From positions 1-64,000 of the forward strand of contig CAVPXC010000009.1 of the NCBI GenBank assembly GCA_963709505.1: a DNA stretch of 64,000 nt, given 5' to 3'. The notes beneath the pieces were generated by a model. That model saw nothing but the letters and a program-made list of their open reading frames with translations. It did no database searches and was not told where the DNA came from. Position numbers and translations under genes: made by a program. This stretch comes from CAVPXC01 sp963709505. Its GTDB lineage: Bacteria; Chloroflexota; Anaerolineae; JAAEKA01. Positions 35,207 to 45,662 of this stretch are shown in pieces. Within the stretch, counting starts at the first letter, position 1; each line of letters starts with the position of its first letter.

Positions 35207-36068
35207 ACACGGTGGACATGGATGGCATCATTGTCATCGGCGAGGGCGAGAAAGACGAGGCGCCGATGCTCTTCAACGGCGAGAAGTTGGGCACCGGAAT
35301 TGGCCTGTCGCTTGATATCGCCGTCGACCCTATCGACGGTACCACCCTGACAGCCATCGGCGGCCCAGGCGCGCTCTCGGTCGTTGCCCTGGCGGAGCGA
35401 GGCAGCATGTACGCGCCAGGGAGCCTGGTGTATATGGACAAGATCGCCGTCGGCGCCGAAGGGCGCGACGTGATCGACATCAACCAATCCGTCTCCTACA
35501 ACCTCCATGCGGTGGCCCACGCGGTCGGCAAGCAAGTCGATGACCTGACCGTTATGATCCTGGATCGGCCGCGCCACGAGAAACTCATCTCCGAGGTGCG
35601 GCGGGTGGGCTCACGGATTCGCTTGATCCGCGACGGCGACGTGGCCGGCGCGATCGCCGCCGCCCGTCCTGGCACTGGCATCGACATGCTGTTGGGAGTT
35701 GGCGGATCCCCGGAGGCGGTGATTGCCGCGGCGGCCCTCAAGTGTCTGGGCGGCGCTATTCAGTGTAAGCTCTGGCCGCGCAACGACCAGGAGCGGCGCT
35801 ATGCGCAGGAGCACGGGCACGACCTGACCAGGGTTTTTACGGCCAATGACCTGGTCAACAGCGAAAACGTCTTTTTCGCCGCCACCGGCATCACCGATGG
35901 CGAGTTGTTGGACGGCGTGCGCTTCGTGCGCGGCGGAGCGGTCACATCGTCGGTCGTCATGCGTTCCAAGTCCGGCACGATTCGCACCATCGAATCGCAG
36001 CATCGCTGGGATAAACTGATGCGCATCAGCCAGATCAGCTACGCAGCCCCGAACGTGATCATCCCTGA
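35062..36068 (+). CDS. glpX: class II fructose-1,6-bisphosphatase, frame break at 3' end
   Basis: GlpX-type FBPase: IVIGEGEKDEAPMLFNGEK, the Mg-binding AVDPIDGTTLTA near residue 90, LMLDRPRH-like MILDRPRH, and GGSPEAVIAAAALKCLGG. The start at 35062 follows AGAGGAGG; upstream codons to 35038 contain that ribosome site. As sequenced the frame runs to 36306 through ridA. Adding one C to the CCCC run near 36047 gives the ending SYAAPERDHP and tandem stops (TGA TAA) at 36066. The resulting 335 aa is the family size. It acts in gluconeogenesis or a carbon-fixing cycle. Confidence 0.9.
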
Positions 36069-36136
36069 TAATTACTCTGTAATTCCTTTTTCCCACAGGG
36101 TACTAATGCATTCGAGGAAATTACGAGTAATTCCCC

Positions 36137-36520
36137 ATGGATCGAGAGATTATTTCAACCAGCAGCGCGCCGGCAGCGCTTGGACCCTACTCACAAGGGA
36201 TCAAGGCGGGCGCATTTGTCTTTACCGCCGGCCAGGTCGGCATCGACCCAAGCACCGGCAAGCTCGTGGAGGGCATCGAAGGCCAGACCCGCCAGGTTCT
36301 GTCTAACCTGCAGGCGATTCTAACAACGGCCGGCAGCAGCCTCGATCAGGTGGTCAAGACCACGATCTTTCTGCAGGACATAGCGGACTTTGCCCGTGTC
36401 AATGCTATCTACGGCCAGGCGTTCACGGACAGGCCGCCGGCGCGTTCTACCGTTCAGGTGGCCGCGCTTCCGCTGGGCGCTTTGGTCGAAATCGAGGCCA
36501 TTGCTCTTTGCTCGGAATGA
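36137..36520 (+). CDS. ridA: RidA family enamine/imine deaminase
   Basis: The 127-aa product shows PAALGPYSQGIKAG, GQVGIDPSTGKLVEG, NLQAILTTAGSSLDQVVKTTIFL and the signature RPPARSTVQVAALPLGALVEIEAIA with the conserved Arg. RidA hydrolyses reactive 2-aminoacrylate and related enamines made by threonine/serine dehydratases; one such dehydratase is encoded at 5.7 kb. The start is supported by family alignment; the ribosome site (CGAGGAAA) is far upstream. Confidence 0.93.
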   Translation: MDREIISTSSAPAALGPYSQGIKAGAFVFTAGQVGIDPSTGKLVEGIEGQTRQVLSNLQAILTTAGSSLDQVVKTTIFLQDIADFARVNAIYGQAFTDRPPARSTVQVAALPLGALVEIEAIALCSE

Positions 36521-36552
36521 GTGGACGTCTGAATCTCCCCGCTTATCAGGCA

Positions 36553-36732
36553 GTAACTGCTCACCCGTCATTCCTGCGAAAGCAGGAATCCATCTGGTAA
36601 GCTTGCATTGATCGCCAGCCGGATGGATTACTGCTTTCGCAGGAATGACGGGTGGGAAGCTTTGCTTGACGATAAATAGACCAACAGTATCATGGATTCC
36701 CGCTTTCGCGGGAATGTTGGGTGAGCAGTTAC
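36553..36732. mobile_element. 180-bp palindromic MITE-like element with 7-bp flanking direct repeat
   Basis: Terminal inverted repeats GTAACTGCTCACCC (36553-36566) and GGGTGAGCAGTTAC (36719-36732) enclose hairpins of the family ATTCCTGC-GAAA-GCAGGAAT (36570-36589), a 32-base inverted partner at 36621-36653 and ATTCCCGC-TTTC-GCGGGAAT (36696-36715). TCAGGCA directly precedes the left end (36546-36552) and is repeated at 36734-36740, one base after the right end: a likely target-site duplication. No ORF inside. Confidence 0.75.
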
Positions 36733-36861
36733 GTCAGGCAAACAGCACAACGACTTCCGCAGGCCGCTGGCGTCTGGTCGTAGGTTCCGGACTGCCCAGC
36801 GGCCTCGGGAGTCCTTTTTTATGCCTTTTGAGGCCAGATTTGGCGCACCCGCTTTTCCTGC

Positions 36862-36890
36862 TTGCCATTTGGGTGCACTTCCGCTATAAT
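36862..36890 (+). promoter_or_regulatory. sigma70-type promoter of the S1 gene
   Basis: TTGCCA (36862-36867), a 17-base spacer and TATAAT (36885-36890) give a near-consensus promoter 38 bases before the start codon. Confidence 0.75.
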
Positions 36891-36927
36891 AGCCCAGACA
36901 CTTTTGGAGGAGAAGCATTAAACCCTC

Positions 36928-38658
36928 ATGAATAGCATTGAAAGCGTGACGAAGGTCGAAGAGCCCGAGGCCATCGAGGTGATCGAAACCGGTGAGGTGG
37001 TTGACACCGTCGAGGCCGTTGAAGTGATCGAGACCGCAGAGGCCGTCGAAGTGATCGAGACCGTCGATGTGGTCGAGGTGATCGAGACCGCAGAGGCCGT
37101 CGAAGTGATCGAGACCGTCGACGTGGTCGAGGTGATCGAGACCGCAGAGGCCGTCGAAGTGATCGAGACCGTCGATGTGGTCGAGGTGATCGAGACCGCA
37201 GAGGCCGTCGAGATGATCGAGACCGTCGATGTGGTCGAGGTGATCGAGACCGTCGATGTGGTCGAAGTGATCGAGACCGCAGAGGTCGTCGAAGTGATCG
37301 AGACCGCAAAGGCCGTCGAGATGATCGAGACCGTCGATGTGGTCGAAGAAGCTGCTGCCGAGGCAGTGGCCTCTGGCTCTGAGGCCAGCACTCTGGTGAA
37401 CTCAGCAGACGCCGTTCCGGCTTCTTCTGTTGAGCCATCGGTCGGAGCATCAGATGACTATGACGATGACGATGACTTTGCAGCCGCAATGGCTGGCTCA
37501 TCGAGCATGGCCGATCTGGTGGACGATTTCCAGTTCAAGCCGCTCAAGGCTGGCGAGACGCGCGACGGAATCATCGTCAGCATCTCGCCCAACGAGATCC
37601 TGGTCGACGTTGGCGCCAAGTCGGAAGGCTTTGTGCACCAGCGCGAGATGGAACGCCTGGGCAAGGAGTACATTTCATCCCTTAGCGTTGGCGACTCCGT
37701 GGTTGTCTACGTGGTTCGTCCGGAGGACCGTGAAGGCAACGTCGTGTTGTCGCTGGCACGCGCGCAGCAGGAGCGCGACTGGCGTGAGGCCGAACGGCTG
37801 CAAGAGTTGACTGACGCCTTCGATGCGCCTGTGATCGGTTACAACCGCGGCGGCGTGATCTGTCGGGTTGGCAAGGTGCGCGGCTTTGTCCCGGCCTCGC
37901 AGCTTGTCACCAAGCCCGAGGCCAAGGGCGATGTCACCGAGGAAAACCGCTACGCGAGCCTCGTGGGCAAGAACCTGTGGGTGAAGGTCGTCGAGCTGGA
38001 TCGCAAGCGCAATCGCCTGATTCTCTCGGAGCGGTTGGCCAGCCGTGATCGGCGCAAGGTGCGCAAGGACGAGTTACTTGGCGAGCTCAAGAAGGGTGAC
38101 ACCCGCAGGGGCCGCGTCAGCAGCCTGGCCAAGTTCGGCGCCTTTGTCGACCTTGGCGGAGCGGACGGTCTGATCCATCTTTCTGAGCTGTCGTGGTCGC
38201 GCGTCAACCATCCCAGCGAGGTGATCAAGGTCGGCGACGAAGTGGATGTCTTCGTCTTGAACGTCGACCGGGACCGCAAGCGCATCGGGCTGAGCCTGCG
38301 CCGCCTCGAGCCGGAGCCGTGGAGCGTCGTCCACGATCGTTATGCCGTGGGCCAGATCGTCGAGGGCGTGATCACCAAGCTCGCCAGCTTTGGCGCCTTT
38401 GCACGTGTGGACGGCACGCTCGAAGGGTTGATCCATATCTCGGAGTTGGCCAATCATCGGGTGACCCATCCCAAAGAAGTCGTCAAAGAAGGCGACGTCC
38501 TGCAACTTCGCGTGATACGCATCGATCCCGCCCGACGCCGTATGGGCCTCAGCCTGAAGCGAGTCGCTGAGGAAGCCTATGCGGAATACGACTGGCGAGA
38601 GACGATGGACGATCAGGTAGAAGAGGACTGGGTCGAAGGTCCTGTGGACGAGGAGTAA
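36928..38658 (+). CDS. rpsA: ribosomal protein S1 homologue with N-terminal acidic repeat domain
   Basis: 576 aa. Residues 16-138 are nearly perfect nine-residue repeats of the type VEVIETAEA / VEVIETVDV, followed by a Ser/Ala/Asp-rich linker with an acidic run (about 139-204). Four S1 RNA-binding domains follow: about 205-275 (RDGIIVSISPNEILVDVG), 290-360, 375-450 (RGRVSSLAKFGAFVDLG) and 465-535 (VEGVITKLASFGAFARVDG). It should bind mRNA at the 30S subunit or act as a general S1-type factor. GGAGGAG lies 17 bases before the ATG, further than usual. The acidic repeat is not part of known S1 proteins that I can recall. Confidence 0.88.
   Translation: MNSIESVTKVEEPEAIEVIETGEVVDTVEAVEVIETAEAVEVIETVDVVEVIETAEAVEVIETVDVVEVIETAEAVEVIETVDVVEVIETAEAVEMIETVDVVEVIETVDVVEVIETAEVVEVIETAKAVEMIETVDVVEEAAAEAVASGSEASTLVNSADAVPASSVEPSVGASDDYDDDDDFAAAMAGSSSMADLVDDFQFKPLKAGETRDGIIVSISPNEILVDVGAKSEGFVHQREMERLGKEYISSLSVGDSVVVYVVRPEDREGNVVLSLARAQQERDWREAERLQELTDAFDAPVIGYNRGGVICRVGKVRGFVPASQLVTKPEAKGDVTEENRYASLVGKNLWVKVVELDRKRNRLILSERLASRDRRKVRKDELLGELKKGDTRRGRVSSLAKFGAFVDLGGADGLIHLSELSWSRVNHPSEVIKVGDEVDVFVLNVDRDRKRIGLSLRRLEPEPWSVVHDRYAVGQIVEGVITKLASFGAFARVDGTLEGLIHISELANHRVTHPKEVVKEGDVLQLRVIRIDPARRRMGLSLKRVAEEAYAEYDWRETMDDQVEEDWVEGPVDEE
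36973..37341 (+). repeat. 27-bp coding minisatellite in the S1 gene
   Basis: One diverged unit, an 18-bp partial unit and then twelve full 27-bp units encode V-E-V-I-E-T-x-x-x. Units alternate GCAGAGGCC and GTCGATGTG endings, so the real period is 54 bp over most of the array. Length is always a multiple of three, so copy-number change would keep the frame. Confidence 0.9.
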
Positions 38659-38716
38659 GCCTAGGGCTGGTTGGGCGCAGCACGACCAGCTCATGTCTGT
38701 GAATCGCAGGAATGGC

Positions 38717-38760
38717 AAGGAGGCTGATACGCCTGGACGTGTCAGCCTCCTTTTGTATTT
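38717..38760 (+). terminator. intrinsic terminator of the S1 gene
   Basis: AAGGAGGCTGATACG (38717-38731) pairs with CGTGTCAGCCTCCTT (38738-38752), one G-T pair, followed by TTGTATTT. Confidence 0.8.
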
Positions 38761-38880
38761 CGTATGCCGTGGAGGTGCGGTTTCGCCGCCCCGCGCGTTG
38801 TGTTGTCCTGCTGCGATGAGCAAAGCTGGTTTCTGTGCCTTCATTGGAACAGTGCCTACTACGCAACTTGTCGCCATTTG

Positions 38881-38889
38881 TGCTATAAT
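38881..38889 (+). promoter_or_regulatory. extended -10 promoter of clpC
   Basis: TGC-TATAAT within TTGTGCTATAAT. The leader is about 88 bases. No CIRCE or CtsR-like operator was recognised. Confidence 0.65.
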
Positions 38890-38983
38890 TCCCTCGGTAT
38901 CGTGTCGTACCGGAACATCGCCTGTCATTCGGTGCCCCGGTATCTGACCCCACCCATTCCAGCTCTCGTAAGGAGGCTCTCGT

Positions 38984-41494
38984 ATGTCTGATAAGTTGGA
39001 TCGCTTCTCCAAACGAGCCCGTAAGGTGCTAACCATGGCTCAGGAGGAAGCCCAACGGCTGAATCACAACTACATTGGCACCGAGCACCTGTTGCTGGGC
39101 CTGGTCAAGGAGGAACAGGGCGTTGCAGTGAAGGTGCTGCGCGAGCTAGGTGTTGAGTCTGCTCAGGTGATTCGGGCTATCGAGAAGGCTGTGGGGCGGG
39201 GCGATCGTCCTCCCTATGGCAAACCGACCCTCGCACCTCGCACCAAACGCGTGATCGAGCTCTCGGTCGAAGAAGCGCGTCTTATGGGCCATCAATACAT
39301 TGGCACCGAGCATCTGCTGCTCGGCCTGGTGCGTGAAGGTGAAGGCATTGCCGTCAACGTTCTGCGCAGCCTCGGCGTTAGCCTGGACAAAGTACGCACG
39401 GCGACGGCGCGCAGCCTCCTCGAGACCGAACAGACCCAGGAGCAGAAAAAGAAGGAAAGCAAGACCCCGCTCATCGACCAACTCGGTCTCGACCTGACTC
39501 AGCAAGCCATAGAAGGCAAACTCGACCCCGTCATCGGGCGCGAGAAAGAGATCGAGCGGGTGATTCAGATTCTCTCCCGCCGCACTAAGAATAACCCGGC
39601 GCTCATTGGCGAGCCGGGCGTTGGTAAGACCGCAATCGTCGAGGGGCTTGCGCAGCGCATCGTGGACGGCGACGCCCCGGAGACGTTGTTGGACAAGCGG
39701 CTGCTGATGTTGGATGTCGGATCCCTGGTGGCCGGCACGATGTACCGAGGCCAGTTTGAGGAACGCCTCAAGAAGGTCATCGACGAAGTCAAGGAAAGCG
39801 GCGCCATCCTCTTCATCGACGAGGTGCACATGTTGGTGGGCGCCGGGTCGGCAGGTAGCTCGGTCGACGCCGCCAACATCCTCAAGCCGGCCCTGGCCCG
39901 CGGCGAGGTTCAGTGCATCGGCGCCACAACCCTCGATGAGTACCGCAAGTACATCGAAGGCGACGCCTCTCTGGAACGCCGCTTTCAGCCCGTCTTGGTC
40001 GAGGAACCGACGATCGAGGATACGGTCACCATTCTCAAAGGCATTCGTGCAGTCTACGAGGAGCACCACAAGCTGGAGATCACGGAGGAAGCCCTGGTAG
40101 CCGCTGCCAATCTCTCGGCTCGTTACGTGCCGGACCGCTATCTGCCGGACAAAGCGATTGACTTGATCGATGAGGCCGCCAGCCGGGTGCGCATGTATAA
40201 GTCGCCCGAGGCCTCGAGCCTACGAGAGGCGTACGTAAGCCTCAAGTCGTTGCAGAAAGAAAAGAACGAGGCCATTACCTCTGAGCGCTTCGATGACGCA
40301 ATCGATCTGCGCTACCGCGAGGTGCAGTTACGCCATCAGCTTGACCAGATGCGTACCACCTGGGACGCGGCGTCGGGCAAGCCGATGGTCACGGCCGAAG
40401 ACGTCGCCGAAGTGGTGGCGATGTGGACCGGCGTTCCGGTCAGACGCATCGCGGGCGAGGAGAGCGAGCGCCTGCTAGCGATGGAAGTCGCGCTCCACGA
40501 GCGAGTGGTCGGTCAGAACCAGGCCATCATAGCCATCTCCAAAGCCGTCCGGCGGGCGCGCGCAGGTTTGAAGGATCCCAAGCGTCCCATCGGCACGTTC
40601 ATGTTGCTCGGCCCGACGGGCGTCGGCAAGACCCTGTTGGCAAAGACCCTGGCGGAGTTCCTGTTCGGCAGCGACGAAGCGCTTATCAAGTTGGACATGA
40701 GTGAGTTCATGGAACGCCACAATGTTAGCCGCTTGGTTGGCGCGCCTCCCGGATACGTTGGCTACGACGAAGGCGGGCAGTTGACCGAAGCTGTGCGCCG
40801 GCGTCCTTACAGTGTGATCTTGCTGGACGAGGTCGAAAAGGCCCATCCCGAGGTACAGAACATGCTGTTGCAGATCATGGAGGATGGCCATCTGAGTGAT
40901 GCCAAGGGCCGGCGCGTAGATTTCCGCAACGCAATCGTGATCATGACCTCCAACGTCGGCGCGAATCTGATCAAGCGCGCCAGCAAGCTCGGTTTTGCCT
41001 TCAGTGCTGACGACGACGGCAAGCGCGAGCAGGACTACGAGGCCATGCGCGAGCGGGTGACCGATGCCCTCAAGCAGGCCTTCCGGCCAGAGTTCATCAA
41101 TCGGCTGGACGGGATCATGGTCTTCCGCCACTTGACCCGAGAGGAGTTGACCAGCATCGTCGACTTGGAGCTGAAGCGGGTCTACCTGCAGCTCACTGAG
41201 CATGACATAACCATGGTGTTGTCGCCGGAGGCCAAGCTCTTCCTGGCTGAGGAAGGGTACGACCCGGACTACGGCGCGCGGCCGCTGCGGCGCGTCGTGA
41301 TGAACCACGTCGAGGACAAGCTTAGCGAAGGCCTGCTGGCTGGCGAGTTCAAGCCGGGCGACACGGTCACAGCTGAGGTCTTCACCGAGGAAAGCGGAAA
41401 ACAGGCGCTCAAGCTAACAGTGACGGACCGCAAGCCGGCCACCGATGTTGTCGACGATGAAGCGGCAGAGTTGATTGAGATGGCCTTGGCCTAG
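38984..41494 (+). CDS. clpC: ClpC-type Hsp100 ATPase
   Basis: 836 aa, start fixed by TAAGGAGG. It has two N-terminal Clp repeats (FSKRARKVLTMAQEEAQRLNHNYIGTEHLLLGL and a second copy from about residue 80), AAA1 with GEPGVGKT near residue 209, a central UVR/M-type segment (EKNEAITSERFDDAIDLR), AAA2 with GPTGVGKT near residue 543, and the C-terminal D2 domain (PDYGARPLRRVV). ClpC unfolds proteins for ClpP; no ClpP gene is in the window. The C-terminus is acidic (DVVDDEAAELIEMALA). Confidence 0.95.
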   Translation: MSDKLDRFSKRARKVLTMAQEEAQRLNHNYIGTEHLLLGLVKEEQGVAVKVLRELGVESAQVIRAIEKAVGRGDRPPYGKPTLAPRTKRVIELSVEEARLMGHQYIGTEHLLLGLVREGEGIAVNVLRSLGVSLDKVRTATARSLLETEQTQEQKKKESKTPLIDQLGLDLTQQAIEGKLDPVIGREKEIERVIQILSRRTKNNPALIGEPGVGKTAIVEGLAQRIVDGDAPETLLDKRLLMLDVGSLVAGTMYRGQFEERLKKVIDEVKESGAILFIDEVHMLVGAGSAGSSVDAANILKPALARGEVQCIGATTLDEYRKYIEGDASLERRFQPVLVEEPTIEDTVTILKGIRAVYEEHHKLEITEEALVAAANLSARYVPDRYLPDKAIDLIDEAASRVRMYKSPEASSLREAYVSLKSLQKEKNEAITSERFDDAIDLRYREVQLRHQLDQMRTTWDAASGKPMVTAEDVAEVVAMWTGVPVRRIAGEESERLLAMEVALHERVVGQNQAIIAISKAVRRARAGLKDPKRPIGTFMLLGPTGVGKTLLAKTLAEFLFGSDEALIKLDMSEFMERHNVSRLVGAPPGYVGYDEGGQLTEAVRRRPYSVILLDEVEKAHPEVQNMLLQIMEDGHLSDAKGRRVDFRNAIVIMTSNVGANLIKRASKLGFAFSADDDGKREQDYEAMRERVTDALKQAFRPEFINRLDGIMVFRHLTREELTSIVDLELKRVYLQLTEHDITMVLSPEAKLFLAEEGYDPDYGARPLRRVVMNHVEDKLSEGLLAGEFKPGDTVTAEVFTEESGKQALKLTVTDRKPATDVVDDEAAELIEMALA

Positions 41495-41552
41495 CCCTGC
41501 GAAGTCTTTGTCTTTCGGGCCTTGGGCTCGCCTTGTGCCCCACGCTTTATCA

Positions 41553-41590
41553 GAAACCGGGTTTTTCAGGTGAAACCCGGTTTCTTCCTT
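41553..41590 (+). terminator. intrinsic terminator of clpC
   Basis: GAAACCGGGTTT (41553-41564) pairs with AAACCCGGTTTC (41573-41584), then TTCCTTG. The stem itself supplies a T-rich 3' side. Confidence 0.75.
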
Positions 41591-41752
41591 GTTAGGATAT
41601 GACAAAGGCAATCGTGCATGACGGCGAGCATCTCGTCACTCCCGCCCCTTTGGGAGCGGGAGCCATCTGGGTGATCGTTCGATACGTTGGCCAATCGAAC
41701 TGACTTCGGCGCCGAATCGTAAGCGAACACGCTGGCACGATTGTTGAATAAA

Positions 41753-41761
41753 TGGTATAAT
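41753..41761 (+). promoter_or_regulatory. extended -10 promoter of ftsH
   Basis: TGG-TATAAT, giving a leader of about 110 bases before the GTG start at 41879. Confidence 0.6.
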
Positions 41762-41878
41762 CCGAAAGTACTGACACAAGACCTGGGCATACAAGACCCA
41801 TGGTCGATCTAGAATCCCTGGTTGGCTCAGTGTCGGCATCGCCGATCCTGGCCCCAGCGTTAACCCTGGAGGAATATC

Positions 41879-43841
<1,963 letters not shown>

Positions 43842-43908
43842 TCCTGGCGCTGGTCCGACGAACAACGCAGTGCCCAGGGATCAGGCAACCGCTCCTCATG
43901 CTGAAATC

Positions 43909-43938
43909 GAAGCCGAGGCCCAACTGGGTCTCGGCTTC
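43909..43938 (+). terminator. hairpin after ftsH
   Basis: GAAGCCGAGGCCC and GGGTCTCGGCTTC pair with one mismatch around AACT; TGTCTCTT follows. It lies directly upstream of the next start codon, so it could end ftsH transcription. Confidence 0.6.
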
Positions 43939-43968
43939 TGTCTCTTATCCGACCCACGAGTTGTCGCC

Positions 43969-44736
43969 ATGCCCCTCATCACCATCTCCCCCTACCCCTG
44001 GCTGCAAGACGTCCTCGCTATGATCGTCACTTTTGGCCTGGCGCTGCTGTGGCTGCGGATCACCGATGTTCTCGCAGCTCGCCGCGTTGTCTCGCAGGAC
44101 ATCTCGCGTAAGCTCATCCACATCGGGACGGGGCCTATCTACGTGTTGTGCTGGCTGTTGTATAGCGGTCAGGCGCAAAGTCGTTGGCTGGCAGCGCTGG
44201 TGCCGTTGATGATCACTCTTCAGTTCGCTTTGATTGGCATAGGCGTCCTGCATGACGAAGCGGCGGTGAAGGCTATGTCGCGTTCAGGCAATCGCCGCGA
44301 GCTGCTGTACGGACCGCTGCAGTACGGCATCATTTTCGTAGTGATCACCCTGGTTTTCTGGCTGGACACGCCGGTAGGCATCATTGCGCTGATGATCCTG
44401 TGCGCGGGCGATGGTCTGGCCGACCTCGCCGGCCGGCGCTTTGGTGCGGCCAAGTTGCCGCTTAACCCCCGCAAATCCTGGGCCGGCAGCGCGGCCATGC
44501 TCATTTTTGGCTTTCTATTGGCCTATGGCTACGTGGCGCTGTTCACGTCGTTGGGAGTGTTTACCCTCAGCCTGGCCGGCGCGATCCTCCCGATCCTTCT
44601 CATCGCGTTGGCGGCAACCGTCGTAGAGGCGGTATCGGGGCCGGATATGGATAACATAACGATTACCGTCACCGCGCTCGGCATGGCCTGGCTGCTGACG
44701 GATGCAACAGGGCTATGGAACGTTGCGTTCATATAG
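43969..44736 (+). CDS. phytol/polyprenol kinase-like membrane protein (CTP-transferase fold)
   Basis: 255 aa with about seven membrane segments. The segment SRKLIHIGTGPIYVLCWLL near residue 45 and CAGDGLADLAGRRFGAAKLPLNPRKSWAGSAAM near residue 145 match the VTE5/dolichol-kinase-like family, related to CdsA. Members phosphorylate isoprenoid alcohols (phytol, farnesol, dolichol) with CTP. Start 43969 is chosen as the first methionine after the terminator; the frame is open upstream but overlaps the ftsH end. Confidence 0.78.
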   Translation: MPLITISPYPWLQDVLAMIVTFGLALLWLRITDVLAARRVVSQDISRKLIHIGTGPIYVLCWLLYSGQAQSRWLAALVPLMITLQFALIGIGVLHDEAAVKAMSRSGNRRELLYGPLQYGIIFVVITLVFWLDTPVGIIALMILCAGDGLADLAGRRFGAAKLPLNPRKSWAGSAAMLIFGFLLAYGYVALFTSLGVFTLSLAGAILPILLIALAATVVEAVSGPDMDNITITVTALGMAWLLTDATGLWNVAFI

Positions 44737-45080
44737 AACAGCCCCAAACGAGCATTTATCCAGACACGTCAAACACAACGTGCACCGGCTAGAGTCGATC
44801 ACCGGCGGTTCGTCGCGATCGAAGCGGACAACGGCCATGCGGCGACATGTGTGCGCGACGTCGCAGCGGGCAGCACAACTGGCACACGTCCGGATCGATC
44901 AAAGGGTAACGGTTAGACGGGGACTGAACCACAACGCGATCTCTGCGGGAAACGCGCCTGGCCCCAAGAGCTAAGCTCATGAGGCCAGGCTATACGAGGA
45001 GCGGGTTACTGAGCTCGTCTCAGGATGATATCATCAGATCGGACCGGTTGCGGAAAACCGGTCCGATCGCCAGATTTGAT
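44737..45080. other. gene-free region with a convergent hairpin
   Basis: I see no supported gene. GATCGGACCGGTT (45037-45049) and AACCGGTCCGATC (45055-45067) form a 13-pair stem just beyond the stop of the minus-strand dsrE gene and may end that operon. A second GC stem (GCCTGGCC/GGCCAGGC) lies at about 44956-44990. Confidence 0.55.
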
Positions 45081-45584
45081 CTAGATAAAGATGATCTGCG
45101 CGCCTTCGGTCATGCCCATGAAATCACTGGCTGTGACAATGGCCTCTACGCCGTCGACAAAGTCGTCCATGCCCAGACCCATCATATCCACGGACATCTT
45201 GCAGGCGTAGAGCTTGGCGCCTGCATCTGCCAGCATCTGAAGGTATTCCCGCACAGGCGGTACTTCCAGTTCGGTCATCTTGTCCGTCATCAACTTGGTG
45301 GCGAAGGCGGTCATACCGGGCAACACGCCCAAGATGTTGGGAATGCCCAGGTTGCCCGTCTTCAGGCCCATCATAGTCATTTTCATGCTTGTATTGGCCA
45401 CTGGAGCAATCTCCAGGTGATCCACGCGCTCTTTGTTGATCAGGTCCATACCCCAGAAGGTGAAGAAGATCGTGACGTCGATGCCGTCGCCCAGCGCGGC
45501 CCAACCCATGATCAGGGCCGGGTAGGCCATGTCCAGGGTTCCCTTCGAGCAGATAAATGCAACGTGCCGGTTATCGTCAGACAT
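45081..45584 (-). CDS. DsrE/DsrF/DrsH-like family protein
   Basis: This 167-aa protein reads SDDNRHVAFICSKGTLDMAYPALIMGWAALGDGIDVTIFFTFWGMDLI, the DsrE2-like opening with its cysteine near residue 12. A second cysteine is in GAKLYACKMSVDMMGL near residue 126, the typical active position of DsrE-type sulfur carriers. Such proteins move sulfane sulfur together with TusA/DsrC and rhodaneses. It is the last gene of the minus-strand sulfur operon. Confidence 0.87.
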   Translation of the reverse strand: MSDDNRHVAFICSKGTLDMAYPALIMGWAALGDGIDVTIFFTFWGMDLINKERVDHLEIAPVANTSMKMTMMGLKTGNLGIPNILGVLPGMTAFATKLMTDKMTELEVPPVREYLQMLADAGAKLYACKMSVDMMGLGMDDFVDGVEAIVTASDFMGMTEGAQIIFI

Positions 45585-45614
45585 AGTTGATGTCTCCTTG
45601 ATGTTAATCAGTTG

Positions 45615-45646
45615 AGACCCTTCGGGTTTGCCGCAAATCCGAAGGG
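45615..45646 (-). repeat. hairpin between tusE/dsrC and dsrE genes
   Basis: CCCTTCGG-GTTTG pairs with CAAAT-CCGAAGGG. The 15-mer AGACCCTTCGGGTTT at 45615-45629 recurs exactly at 49035, upstream of the operon's regulator. It may set the relative expression of the last gene. Confidence 0.55.
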
Positions 45647-45662
45647 CCTGAGATTTGTAAGA

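Noticed and set aside
36918..37501. Long minus-strand open frames with Ser/Thr/Val or Arg/Ser repeats opposite the S1 gene
   Set aside because: They are mirror images of the 27-bp coding repeat in rpsA, with no ribosome site and no promoter; the plus-strand frame continues into real S1 domains.
44702..44974. 90-aa open frame behind the polyprenol-kinase-like gene
   Set aside because: It overlaps the end of that gene, has no ribosome site and no recognisable domain.
44979..45590. Plus-strand 203-aa frame opposite the DsrE gene
   Set aside because: It is the complement of a clear DsrE family gene and is His/Gln/Asp-rich as expected of antisense frames in GC-rich DNA.
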